From NCBI GenBank assembly GCA_900078375.1, contig FLQS01000056.1:140850-204849 (forward strand): DNA of 64,000 nucleotides, given 5' to 3'. Shown piece after piece: positions 1-7,787 of the stretch (positions are counted from its first letter, which is position 1; every line of letters begins with the position of its first letter). The DNA comes from an uncultured Mycobacterium sp. Lineage in GTDB: Bacteria > Actinomycetota > Actinomycetes > Mycobacteriales > Mycobacteriaceae. The notes beneath the pieces were generated by a model. The model saw only the letters and a program-made list of their open reading frames with translations, was not told the origin of the DNA and did not search any database. The position numbers and the translations under genes are program-made.

Positions 1-369
1 GTTGCCCTTACCGGCCACCGTCGAGACGGTGGAGGCGAAGCCGACGACGACGGCGGGAGTGGTGGCCAGCAGCGGCACCCACGACGCCTGCACCATCACC
101 GCGCTGCCAACGCCGACCGCGATGGCGGTGACCAGCAGGCTGCCACCCATCAGGTACGCGGCGTACAGGCTGGCCGACGCGATCACCACGCCGACGATGT
201 TCGACGACACCGATCGAATCCACCCCGCCACGCCGCCGCCGACGAAGAAGAACGACGCCCAGGCCAGGAAGACGACCCAGATCGGCACCGTGATGAGTTC
301 GGCGGTCACCGCGACCGCCACCCCGCCGAGGACGCCGATGCTCAGCGTCAAGGCTGTCCGAGAATCCAT
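1..369 (-). CDS. DUF1097-family membrane protein (3' part outside window)
   Basis: The frame stays open from an ATG at 369 to the window edge, giving 123 residues of what is probably a 150-170 residue protein. The protein is hydrophobic throughout. It has a helix near residues 7-28, a WVVFLAWASFFFVGGG stretch near 31-48, and further membrane helices near 55-110 separated by short Gly/Ser turns. This pattern, especially the P-x-W-V-x-F-x-x-W-A-S-F-F motif, is that of DUF1097 inner-membrane proteins, whose function is unknown. A purine-rich AGAAGGTGAG stretch lies just upstream of the ATG. The C-terminus and any downstream partner cannot be seen. Confidence 0.75.
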   Translation of the reverse strand, partial: MDSRTALTLSIGVLGGVAVAVTAELITVPIWVVFLAWASFFFVGGGVAGWIRSVSSNIVGVVIASASLYAAYLMGGSLLVTAIAVGVGSAVMVQASWVPLLATTPAVVVGFASTVSTVAGKGN

Positions 370-615
370 ACGCTCACCTTCTGGGCAACAGGGGTAATGA
401 CTTCGCTGCGGCGCCGGAGCGAAGTACGGTGAAATCAGGTTCGTGGCAGTGGGTTTCAGTGGTGTTACGCCCGGATTGCTCTGCCCGTCAGGTCCGGACA
501 CGAATCGCGCAATTCCGGACCTCACCCCGCTGGCCCCGCCGCCCACATTGCCGTCGCACCGGACTCCCGCTACGTTGACCTCACCTCAGGTGGGGTCACC
601 GAAAGGCAGCACCGA

Positions 616-1695
616 GTGTCAGACGAGCACCGATCGCAGCGGCCACCCGTCGCTGGGCGCCGGCCCGCGGAAGCGCAGGGATCGACGACGCCCAAGATCG
701 TCGTGTTCGCGTTGTACGACAAGGTGACGTTGCAGGACGTGGCCGCGCCGCTCGAAATATTCGCGCGTGCAAATGATTTCGGTGCACAGTACCGAGTCAT
801 CCTGGCCTCGCCGACCGGTGAGGCCGTTGCCACGACGTCGTTCGTCTCGTTGAACGTGGACATGCCACTGGCCGAGGTGCCGGACCGGATCGACACGCTG
901 ATCGTGCCGGGCGGGGTGCCGCCCGACTTCTCCTTTACACCCGGCGAGCACGACATTCCCGAAGAGCAGACGCCGGACGTCGTCGCGGCGGCCTTGCAGA
1001 TGGTCGGCGAGCTGGCGCCACGGGCTCGGCGGATCGCCTCGGTGTGCACCGGCGCGTTCGTGTTGGCCTCCCTCGGCTTGCTGGACGGCCGGCGCGCGAC
1101 CACGCATTGGGCGCACTGCCAGGAGCTGGCCCGCACCTACCCCGAGATCGAGGTGGTGCCGGATTCGCTGTTCGTGCAGGACGGGCCCTACATCACCGGG
1201 GCGGGGATCAGCGCGGGCGTCGACCTCGGTCTGGCGATGGTGGAAAGCGACTACGGTCCCGACGTGGCCCGGCGGGTGGCGCGGTGGATGGTGGTGTTCC
1301 TGCAGCGCCCGGGTGGTCAAGCCCAGTTCAGCGTCTGGACCGAGGCGGCCCTGCCGGCATCGAGCGGGCTGCGCGAGATCCTCGACGCGGTGGTCGCCGA
1401 TCCGGGTGCCGATCACTCCATCGCGGCGATGGCGGACCGCGCCGCGGTCAGCGAGCGGCACTTGGTACGCATGTTCCACGATCAGGTCGGGTTGACCCCG
1501 GCCCGGTTCGTCGAGCAGGCGCGACTGGAGGCGGCGAAGGTGATGCTGGCGACCGGTGATAGCGGTCAGGAAGCCGTCGCTCGGCGGGCCGGTTTCGGAT
1601 CGGCGGACACCATGCGGCGTACCTTCCGCCGCGCGCTGGGTGTCTCACCCAGCACGTACCGGAGTCGATTCCGGACGACGGGGATCCATCGCTAG
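616..1695 (+). CDS. GlxA-family AraC transcriptional regulator with DJ-1/PfpI domain
   Basis: This 359-residue protein has two domains. Residues about 27-190 form a class I glutamine amidotransferase-like (DJ-1/PfpI) domain, with Cys144 in the nucleophile-elbow sequence SVCTGAF followed by TTHW. Residues about 255-355 form a double helix-turn-helix of the AraC type, including SERHLVRMF and the second helix GFGSADTMRRTFRR. In this family the N-terminal domain is a ligand sensor and is usually not an active amidase. The start is GTG at 616, the only start that keeps the whole amidase-like domain; the DUF1097 gene is divergent, which makes it a possible but unproven target. Confidence 0.9.
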   Translation: MSDEHRSQRPPVAGRRPAEAQGSTTPKIVVFALYDKVTLQDVAAPLEIFARANDFGAQYRVILASPTGEAVATTSFVSLNVDMPLAEVPDRIDTLIVPGGVPPDFSFTPGEHDIPEEQTPDVVAAALQMVGELAPRARRIASVCTGAFVLASLGLLDGRRATTHWAHCQELARTYPEIEVVPDSLFVQDGPYITGAGISAGVDLGLAMVESDYGPDVARRVARWMVVFLQRPGGQAQFSVWTEAALPASSGLREILDAVVADPGADHSIAAMADRAAVSERHLVRMFHDQVGLTPARFVEQARLEAAKVMLATGDSGQEAVARRAGFGSADTMRRTFRRALGVSPSTYRSRFRTTGIHR

Positions 1696-1732
1696 TTTTG
1701 TGGCGGTCCAGTCGTCGCGCGACGTGGTTACT

Positions 1733-1948
1733 TCACCCGCACGATATCGTGGGCGCGGAGCCCCAGCCGTTGCAGCTGGAACTAGACGCCTCGGTGTCGC
1801 ACGTGATGCTGACAGTCTGCCCACAGCAGGTGAATGTGTGGGTCCAACTTTTATCCCCGCGCAGTCTGTGGGTAATCACGTATCCCTGGTCGGCCGGGCG
1901 TATGTCGAATTCCACATCCGTGTCTTTTCCTAGCGAACGAACCTCCAT
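1733..1948 (-). CDS. small hypothetical protein with Cys pair
   Basis: This 71-residue protein starts at an ATG with AAGGAG exactly 9 nt upstream. An in-frame ATG at 1957 is too close to that site to be preferred. The first 45 residues are mixed polar/hydrophobic beta-like sequence (VEFDIRPADQGYVITHRL), followed by TFTCCGQTVSITCD and a Ser-rich tail with two more Cys. I recognise no family. It lies on the same strand and 115 bp downstream of another small Cys-rich gene, so the two may be cotranscribed. The plus-strand frame of similar length over the same bases lacks a ribosome-binding site and looks like a shadow. Confidence 0.5.
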   Translation of the reverse strand: MEVRSLGKDTDVEFDIRPADQGYVITHRLRGDKSWTHTFTCCGQTVSITCDTEASSSSCNGWGSAPTISCG

Positions 1949-2063
1949 CGCCACCATCTCCTTGTATCACGGTGCAACTTTGTGTCTCGCTTACATCGAC
2001 GATCGGGCCAGAATTCCCGAGATAGAGATGGTGTTGTACCCAATCCCTTTGAACCGGAGGCCC

Positions 2064-2228
2064 TTAGCAGTCGGGGCAGTCAACCTCAACTGACGTATAG
2101 ATGTACTTGTCACCGCCGCACGTCTGACACGTACGGCCAAGGTGGGTGCCAGTGCCCTCACATGAAGGACAGGTCTCCTTTTCCTTCTTTACGATGCGCC
2201 CTTTTCCTTTACATGTCTGGCATGTCAT
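2064..2228 (-). CDS. small DnaJ-type zinc-finger-like protein
   Basis: The 54-residue product is almost entirely a cysteine-rich zinc-binding module. It has CQTCKGKG near residue 3, CPSCEGTG near 20, CQTCGGDK near 33 and a terminal CPDC. The CxxCxGxG repeats are the signature of the DnaJ/Hsp40 zinc finger, but no J domain or substrate-binding domain is attached. The start is uncertain: an ATG at 2228 is used here, while in-frame GTG codons at 2258 and 2246 would add up to ten residues. Short free-standing proteins of this kind are common in actinobacteria and phages and have no assigned role; zinc binding and an RNA or protein partner are inferences. Confidence 0.6.
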   Translation of the reverse strand: MTCQTCKGKGRIVKKEKETCPSCEGTGTHLGRTCQTCGGDKYIYTSVEVDCPDC

Positions 2229-2359
2229 GTGGCCGACGGTAATCACCCGGTATGCCACGACGTAGGGCCCAAGGTCCTGTTTCGGTGGGACAAGAGAACG
2301 CTGCGATCATCCCGAGTCAGGCGGTTTCCCGGCGACCGATCGCGGGCATTAAGAAGCGC

Positions 2360-2587
2360 ATGGATACCCTGCCGCGACTCCGGCACGCCGAGCACCGGAT
2401 CGTGAAAATTCAGCGACGGGTGTGGCTGGCTCAGGTGCTGATGTGGCCGACGATCATCGTCGGGGCGTTGTTGTCGGCCGGCGCGCTGATGTGGTTCCTT
2501 CGGCGCCGCTCCGCGGGTGGCCGGCACGAAATGCCGGATCTCCCCGGAGCGCACGAGGCAGGCGCGGTTGGGTCAACTACTGGCTGA
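2360..2587 (+). CDS. small single-span membrane protein
   Basis: This 75-residue protein has a basic, amphipathic N-terminus (residues 1-25, rich in Arg and His) and one strong membrane helix, roughly residues 28-50 (VWLAQVLMWPTIIVGALL and following). An RRRS stop-transfer cluster and a short acidic tail come after it. I prefer the ATG at 2360 because the longer frame from 2252 begins with low-quality sequence. The gene overlaps the end of the convergent epimerase gene by 11 bp. The function is unknown and no family was recognised. Confidence 0.55.
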   Translation: MDTLPRLRHAEHRIVKIQRRVWLAQVLMWPTIIVGALLSAGALMWFLRRRSAGGRHEMPDLPGAHEAGAVGSTTG

Positions 2588-3479
2588 CTAGCTCCGGATG
2601 GAATGTGGCAGCCATCCGGCGCATGCCATCGCGCCAGTCGACGGTCGTGCCTCCGATGAGCTCGTGCATCTTGGTGACGTCCAACGGATTTCCGCGCAAC
2701 GTCTGCTCCGTCTCTTCGAACACCGGCTCCTTGCCGACGAGCGAGCCGAGGTAGGTGCACCATTCTTGGAGGCTGACGAATTGGTCGCCACCCCAGTTGA
2801 CGGTGGTAACCGGAACTGAGGCCACCTCAAGCAGTTTCGGGATCATCGCGATGATGTCGTCTTCGTGGATCGGGTTGTACACGGCGGGTCCGCCGGGCGG
2901 GACAGGGATGGGCATGTCGCCGAGCATCATGTCCAGGTGGAAGAGCGGCCAGCCACCGTTGTTTCCGTACGGGACGTTGAGGCGGGCAATGGTCGCCGGT
3001 ACTCCGAGAGCGCGTGCCATCGTCGCGACAACGACTTCCCCGGCGATCTTGGTGATGGAGTAAGTGGGAAGCAGAGGCTTGTGGTTGTCGCCGAGAACGG
3101 TGCGCTCGGTGCGGTGTTCGTCGCCCGGCGGATCGTAGACGGCCCCGGATGAACAGTGCAGGAACGCTTTCGCGCCGCGGCAATGTGCCATGAGAAGACC
3201 TGCCGATTCCGCGTTGGCCGCCATGTCCTTGTCCCACCGGCCGCTTTTCGCCACGCCCAGGTTGAGGACGTAGTCGAAGTCCGACGGGAGGCCGGTGAAG
3301 TCGCCCGCAGCCATGTTGACGGCCTCGCATCGGACGTCGGCCTTCTCGAGGCGTTCACGCGCCGCAGCGTCGGTGAAGCGGGCGATGCCCCACACCTCGT
3401 TGTCGGCCGCCAGGGCCAGGGCGATAGGGACGGCAACCTGGCCGCTTGCTCCGGTGATCAAGATCTTGGATCCGCGCAT
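2577..3479 (-). CDS. NAD(P)-dependent epimerase/dehydratase (extended SDR)
   Basis: The 300-residue protein opens with the Rossmann motif GASGQVA at residues 10-16. It carries the extended-SDR catalytic pair Y140-S-I-T-K144, with SSGAVY upstream supplying the Ser. Full extended-SDR length and a substrate-binding C-terminal half with NWGGDQF are present. Such enzymes act on nucleotide sugars or other hydroxy-carbonyl substrates; the substrate cannot be read from the sequence. The start at 3479 places the dinucleotide motif at the expected distance. Nothing cotranscribed lies immediately downstream, and the gene ends just beyond the edge of the tRNA-repeat-bounded region. Confidence 0.88.
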   Translation of the reverse strand: MRGSKILITGASGQVAVPIALALAADNEVWGIARFTDAAARERLEKADVRCEAVNMAAGDFTGLPSDFDYVLNLGVAKSGRWDKDMAANAESAGLLMAHCRGAKAFLHCSSGAVYDPPGDEHRTERTVLGDNHKPLLPTYSITKIAGEVVVATMARALGVPATIARLNVPYGNNGGWPLFHLDMMLGDMPIPVPPGGPAVYNPIHEDDIIAMIPKLLEVASVPVTTVNWGGDQFVSLQEWCTYLGSLVGKEPVFEETEQTLRGNPLDVTKMHELIGGTTVDWRDGMRRMAATFHPELVSQ

Positions 3480-3528
3480 CGGCTGATGGTAGGCAGCTAG
3501 CCGGCTAGTGGCAGGGATTTGTCCCGAA

Positions 3529-3566
3529 GTGCCCCCAGTCGGACTCGAACCGACACTCTGTGCGGA
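3529..3566 (-). repeat. tRNA-Leu 3'-end copy (outermost)
   Basis: The first 29 nt are identical to the T-arm and acceptor end of the tRNA-Leu(UAA) at 13975-14048, in the same orientation. A 2-nt insertion (CT) follows, then GTGCGGA matching the tRNA again. There is no 5' half, so this is not a tRNA gene. Duplicated tRNA 3' ends are the usual trace of integration at a tRNA attachment site. This is the most distant of three such copies. Confidence 0.75.
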
Positions 3567-3724
3567 GCACGGGCGAGGCGCTTCCGACTACTTAGGCGAA
3601 ACAGCTCGCCGACACGCGCATATCGACTGCAACGCCTGTTGTGCCACCTGAAGCACTCCTGACCCGTCATTGTCTGCAGCCGGTTCATAGCTGAACAAAA
3701 TGATTGCGGATCAACGAATCTGCG

Positions 3725-4090
3725 TCAGGCAAGTGCCCGCTCCAGTATGTCGGTGTAGGCCTTCGGAGTGATCTCATTGACACGGCGGCCAAACGGCCGC
3801 TCGTAGCGAGGAATGTCATGTCCCCCTCTGGGTCGGATCGTTTTCGGCGCTGAGGACCACGACGCGACCCTTCCATCCCTGGAATGCGGCAGCGTTGACG
3901 GCCTTTGTGCGGATCGGATCGGCGGCTACGGCAAAATGCGACACCACGTCGGCGCGGCACAACTCCTGCTGGACGACCGTGGTGATGACATCCGCCAACT
4001 CGGTCCGCTGCGGCTGGGGTAGCTCAGCAACCACGGTTAGTGGCAAAAGTCCCTGACCAGTAGCCAATAGTCCCGCTCGTTCGACGGCCT
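3725..4090 (-). pseudogene. alpha/beta hydrolase, C-terminal remnant with frameshift
   Basis: On the minus strand, sequence such as SHFAVAADPIRTKAVN and VVVLSAENDPTQ reads as the C-terminal part of an alpha/beta hydrolase. SAENDPTQ includes the usual position of the acidic catalytic residue. The frame breaks at a run of five G about base 3830 and continues in another frame as DIPRYERPFGRRVNEI to a stop at 3725-3727. The N-terminal half with the nucleophile elbow is missing. The boundary at the left end (about 4090) is approximate. A sequencing error could explain the shift but not the missing half. Confidence 0.6.
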
Positions 4091-4451
4091 GACTTTTGGC
4101 ACGACGATTGTCGATGCAGCCGTTCCCGAGCAAAGCCCTCGGCCAGCGCACGGACGGGTTGATCGACGACTGGGACGACACGCGATGATCGAATGCTTAT
4201 GGGACAGAAGGCATACCGAGTTAGTAACCGCAAACAGTGGAAGACTCGGATCGCCATTCCGCGAGCCAGAAAATGGCGAAACCACAACGAGCCAAGGGCC
4301 CATCATGGGTCTCCAGGTCCAGGGCGATTCGATTAGGTACACCCGGCATGAGCGGATGGGACCAACGGCCCTGCTCGAATTGGGGCGGGCGACGTAGCCT
4401 CGCACTTAGGGAGCAGCGCAGGGTGTGGCGCTCTAGTTTGAGGAGAATGTC
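4091..4451. other. non-coding or degenerate stretch
   Basis: I see no convincing gene here. Several short frames are open on both strands but lack recognisable domains and usable ribosome-binding sites. Base composition is somewhat lower in GC than in the flanking genes. The last 60 bases presumably hold the promoter and the GAGGAG ribosome-binding site of the mini-protein gene that follows. Confidence 0.4.
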
Positions 4452-4547
4452 ATGGACTGGCCAACAGCCGCGGTCTTGATCGCAGTAGTCATCGCCGTCA
4501 TGGCGATTGTCAGTACATATATCGCTGCCCGCTTCTCGAAAAAGTAG
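4452..4547 (+). CDS. 31-residue single-helix membrane mini-protein
   Basis: The frame MDWPTAAVLIAVVIAVMAIV... encodes 31 residues. About 22 of them form a continuous membrane helix, ending in a short positively charged tail (ARFSKK). A good ribosome-binding site (GAGGAG) lies 8 nt before the ATG. The product resembles the many single-span small membrane proteins that are often missed by gene callers because of size. Its role is unknown. It precedes the hydrolase and ligase genes on the same strand by about 100 bp and could be in their transcript. Confidence 0.6.
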   Translation: MDWPTAAVLIAVVIAVMAIVSTYIAARFSKK

Positions 4548-4648
4548 GCCTGCAGAATACGACTGACCGTGCCGACGTTACGTGGCTGGCCGCCGCACCG
4601 GCCGTACTACGCAGCGCGGCGATAACGATATGTGCGGGGGCGATTGCG

Positions 4649-5500
4649 TTGGAGAGCTTCGACTTTCGGGGATTGTCGATCACCTATGAGCGCACCGGCC
4701 AGGGTGAGCCGGTAGTCATGCTCCACAACGGTGGCTCGTCGCATGCAATCTGGAAGGAAGTGGCGAACAGACTGGCCGGCAAGTACGAGGTCTTCGCCCT
4801 CGACCTGCTCGGGTTCGGCAATTCGGCCAAGCCGGGCGGGGGCTACACGTTGGTCAACTACGTAGCGATGCTGGAGGAGTTCGTCAGCTCGCGAGGACTG
4901 GAGAAGGTCGCGCTTGTGGGCAACTGCATGGGATGCGCCATCTCGCTGGCGTTCACCGAACGGCATCCGGACAAGGTGAAGGCCTTGGTGCTCTGCAACC
5001 CGCTCACTGAGTCGACCTTCCTGGGTGGCTGGTTGGGACCGTTCCTGTGGTTGCGGGAGCGGATGCCCGGAATCAATCGGCAGGTGTACCGGTTGCTCGG
5101 ACACCTGAAGCTCACCAATGGCATCGGCTCGGTCGCCACCGCGTTCCAGCTGGGGCCGCGGGGCCGTGCCCTCAAAGTCCATCGCAACCCCGACGTCTGC
5201 GGCCCCTATGCGGCCACCGGCCAGCTGGAGTCGCTGCTCGGCGTACTCGACGACCTGGAGAATTACTCGGTCATCGACAACCTCGCGCCCCAGCCGGGGT
5301 TCCCGCCCATCTGCACGATCTGGGGGCTGAAGAACAAGATCGTCTCGCCCGAAGCGGGACGGCGGCTGAATTCGACCCTCCACCCCACGCGCGAGGAGTG
5401 GTTACCCGATTCCGGCCACCTACTGATGCTGGAGCAGCCGGATGAGGTCGCCGCGATCATCGACGGATTCCTGCAGACTGCCGCGAGGACGCCGGCCTGA
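4649..5500 (+). CDS. alpha/beta hydrolase-fold protein with Cys nucleophile
   Basis: The 283-residue protein has the complete alpha/beta hydrolase fold. It shows the oxyanion region VVMLHNGGSSH near residue 22, the elbow G-N-C93-M-G and a catalytic-type His257 in SGHLLML. The usual Ser of the G-x-S-x-G elbow is Cys. The position that normally carries the acid (WGxxD) reads WGLKNK, so the acid is not obvious. Cys nucleophiles occur in dienelactone hydrolases and PHA synthases, so acyl transfer or lactone chemistry is possible. The start is TTG at 4649, as no ATG or GTG is in frame nearby. The stop is followed after 1 nt by the ATG of the AMP ligase, so the two are cotranscribed. Confidence 0.85.
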   Translation: MESFDFRGLSITYERTGQGEPVVMLHNGGSSHAIWKEVANRLAGKYEVFALDLLGFGNSAKPGGGYTLVNYVAMLEEFVSSRGLEKVALVGNCMGCAISLAFTERHPDKVKALVLCNPLTESTFLGGWLGPFLWLRERMPGINRQVYRLLGHLKLTNGIGSVATAFQLGPRGRALKVHRNPDVCGPYAATGQLESLLGVLDDLENYSVIDNLAPQPGFPPICTIWGLKNKIVSPEAGRRLNSTLHPTREEWLPDSGHLLMLEQPDEVAAIIDGFLQTAARTPA

Positions 5501-5501
5501 G

Positions 5502-7282
5502 ATGGAGCCTTTCCCCGACGACATCTTCAACCTCGCCGACATCGTGTTGCGGGTAGCGCGCGAGGACCCAGAGCGCACCGCGGTCATCGACCTCGACGGC
5601 TGGGAGAGCTACGGCACGCGCCGCTACAAGCACCACACCTACGCCGAGCTGTCCGCCGACGCCGAATCAGTCGCCATGGGACTGCGTGAGATGGGCATTG
5701 CCGAATTGACCCGCATCGTCTTCATGTCGCCTCCAAGCTACGAGACCTGCGTCATGGGTGTGGCGCTGACTCGGGTGGGCGCCTTCTCCATCTGGATCGA
5801 CCCCGCGGTCGGCTATCGCAACATCGCGGAACGGCTCAGCCGCGTGAAGCCGGAGGCGTTCCTCGGCAACGCTCTCGCGCACCTCGGACGGATCACGTTC
5901 GGATGGGGTCCTCGAGACCTCCGCAAGCTTGTTCTCACGGAAAGCCCACTCTTGCCGGGGGTCGAATTATCACCGGGTTTCCACCCTTCCCCGGCGCGCG
6001 ATCAATCAGGTCGCTGCGAAAAGAAGCGGCCGCCGAGCCGCGGCCGCCACGCGTCGGGCCCGACGACCCCTGTGCCGTCCTCTACACCACCGGCAGCACC
6101 GGGCCGGCGAAACCGTCGCTGTACTTGCACCGCAACTTCTGTCAGGTGTTCCGCAACGCGCAGCACAGCTGGCGCTGGGATCCGGACAACGAGATCCCGG
6201 TGGATATGGCCGTCTTCCCCGCGTTCCTGTTCATCCCCATCAGTGCCGGCGGAACAATGGTGGTGCCGCCCATCGACTTTGCCCGGCAGGGCCCGGCCCA
6301 GGTGGATTCGGCCGGACTGATCCAGGTCATCAACGACTGCAAGGTCGGGTCATTTTTCGCCGCGCCGATCCTGATCGAGAACCTGGCTCAGGAAGCGCTT
6401 GCGCGCAACCTGACGATGCCCTCGTTGAAACGGGTCATCGGGGCTGGGGCGCCGATCTCCGGCCCGGTCGAAGAAATGATGAACGCGGTGATGGCTCCCG
6501 GCGGAGAGGTGGCGGCGAACTACGGAGCCACCGAGGCCATGCCATCGACCGAGCTGGGCAGCCGCGAGCACCTTGACGGCCTGTGGGATTTGACCGAGCG
6601 GGGCGCCGGCGTGTGTGTGGGCTACGCCCTGCCGGGCGTCGAACTGAAGGTCATCGACATTGTGGACGGTCCCATCGACTCCGTCGAGGAAACGTCGGAG
6701 CTGCCGACAGGGCACATCGGCGAAATCCTGGTGCGGGGCAGGCATGTGAGTCCCGAGTATTACCTCGACCCGGAGAGCACACGCAAGAACAAGGTGCCTG
6801 ACCCGCACGGGGATTGGCACCGCTTCGGGGATGTCGGCTACCTCGACGCCCAAGGAAGGCTCTGGGTCTGCGGTCGGGTGTCACAGCGGGTGAAGGCAGC
6901 GGGCGGGAACGTCTTCCCGCTGCAAGTCGAGCCGCTCTTCGACGCACACCCCAAGGTGAGGCGAAGTGGACTGGTGGGAGTGCCAGGACCGGCAGGCGAG
7001 CTGCCCGTCCTCTGCGTCGAGATCGAGCCCGACGTCGGCAAGGACGAACTCGACCGCCTGCGCCGGGAACTGCTTGCGCTGGCTGCGGATTCCGAGATGG
7101 CGAACACGATCCACGCCATCCTCTTCAAAGACACGCTGCCGGTGGATCCGCGCCACAACTCCAAGATCGAGCGCGGTCGCCTTGCCAAGTGGGCGGCCCG
7201 GCAGTTGTTGTCTGGATCCCGGCCGGTGCCCCAGTCGGACTTCAGAAGGTTGGCGACGTTGGCGAGCGACGACGGTTCTTGA
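5502..7282 (+). pseudogene. acyl-AMP ligase / AMP-dependent synthetase, frameshifted
   Basis: The coding region is that of an ANL-superfamily adenylating enzyme of about 590 residues. It has the P-loop motif YTTGSTGPAKP, the motif YGATEA, the hinge region FGDVGYLDAQGRL and the C-terminal catalytic Lys in RHNSKIERGRL. The reading frame from ATG 5502 is lost near 5.99 kb, around a CGCGCGA stretch, and the rest continues in a second frame to 7282. A single-base deletion would explain this. Both halves are otherwise intact, so a sequencing error or very recent inactivation are both possible. The substrate is probably a carboxylic acid activated as acyl-AMP; the hydrolase gene 1 nt upstream is the likely partner. 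Confidence 0.75.
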
Positions 7283-7734
7283 AGCTACTGCGGAGGTTTC
7301 CTCGCTCCAATTCTTTCGAGAGAGAAGCGACGCTGGCCGTACGAGGCACGTCCTCAGATCGACTAGGGGCACCGCAGACCCCCTCGGCTTCCGAGTGGTT
7401 GGACGGACGGTGCCGAATGGTCTGGAAGCGTAGGGCGCCAGCACTTGCTCAGTTCCAACTCAAGCTCAGCGAGGCGCCTGGTGCCCCCAGTCGGACTCGA
7501 ACCGACACTGTGCGGATTCCACGAAGGGGAGAGCCGCGCTTCGCGACCTCGGTAATGGTTCGCTGCAGACCGATCACCAACACATCACCGGTACAGGTCC
7601 AACTGCGTGGAGGTCCATCTGAATGAGTTCGCTGACCGGCGGCGTCATCGGCACCGTCGTGCCCGTCAGACGCCGGGCTGCTCAACAAGTGCCGAAAGGT
7701 CATACCTCGCACCAGCGCCTCACATAACGCCAAA
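7283..7734. other. intergenic stretch without a gene
   Basis: No supported gene was found. The stretch contains the 39-bp tRNA-Leu 3'-end copy at 7480-7518 and runs up to the terminator of the GjpA-like gene. Open frames here overlap the repeat and encode the VSVRVRLGA-type peptide that tRNA 3' ends yield when translated. Confidence 0.5.
7480..7518 (-). repeat. tRNA-Leu 3'-end copy, perfect 39 bp
   Basis: All 39 bases match 13973-14011 exactly. That segment covers the acceptor 3' strand, the T arm, the variable loop and the 3' strand of the anticodon stem of tRNA-Leu(UAA). Identity stops at the anticodon loop and no 5' half follows. The orientation is the same as that of the tRNA. This is the best preserved of the three copies and so probably the youngest, or the one under least drift. 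Confidence 0.85.
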
Positions 7735-7774
7735 GCGCCAGCCGGCCCCTTTCTCATCAGGGGCCGACTGGCGC
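7735..7774 (-). terminator. terminator hairpin after GjpA-like gene
   Basis: An inverted repeat (GCGCCAGCCGGCCCCT / AGGGGCCGACTGGCGC, one mismatch) with an 8-nt loop lies 14 bp past the stop codon of the GjpA-like gene. It lacks a long T run, as is usual for mycobacterial terminators. Confidence 0.6.
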
Positions 7775-7787
7775 TAAGGGGTCAGAC

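Noticed and set aside
616..1479. Long minus-strand open frame antisense to the GlxA-type regulator
   Set aside because: It is His/Gly/Arg-rich shadow sequence without domains or a ribosome-binding site, mirrored on a well-supported gene.
4185..4397. Plus-strand frame of 70 residues between the hydrolase remnant and the mini-protein
   Set aside because: No ribosome-binding site, no recognisable domain and irregular composition.
4649..7282. Assignment of the hydrolase-ligase pair, with the SDR at 2577-3479, to olefin or beta-lactone (Ole) synthesis
   Set aside because: OleB uses an Asp nucleophile, this hydrolase has Cys, no OleA thiolase is present, and the SDR is on the other strand beyond a repeat.
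6814..7626. Plus-strand open frame running from inside the AMP ligase across the tRNA repeat
   Set aside because: The first part is Arg-rich out-of-frame translation of the ligase and the end is translated tRNA sequence.
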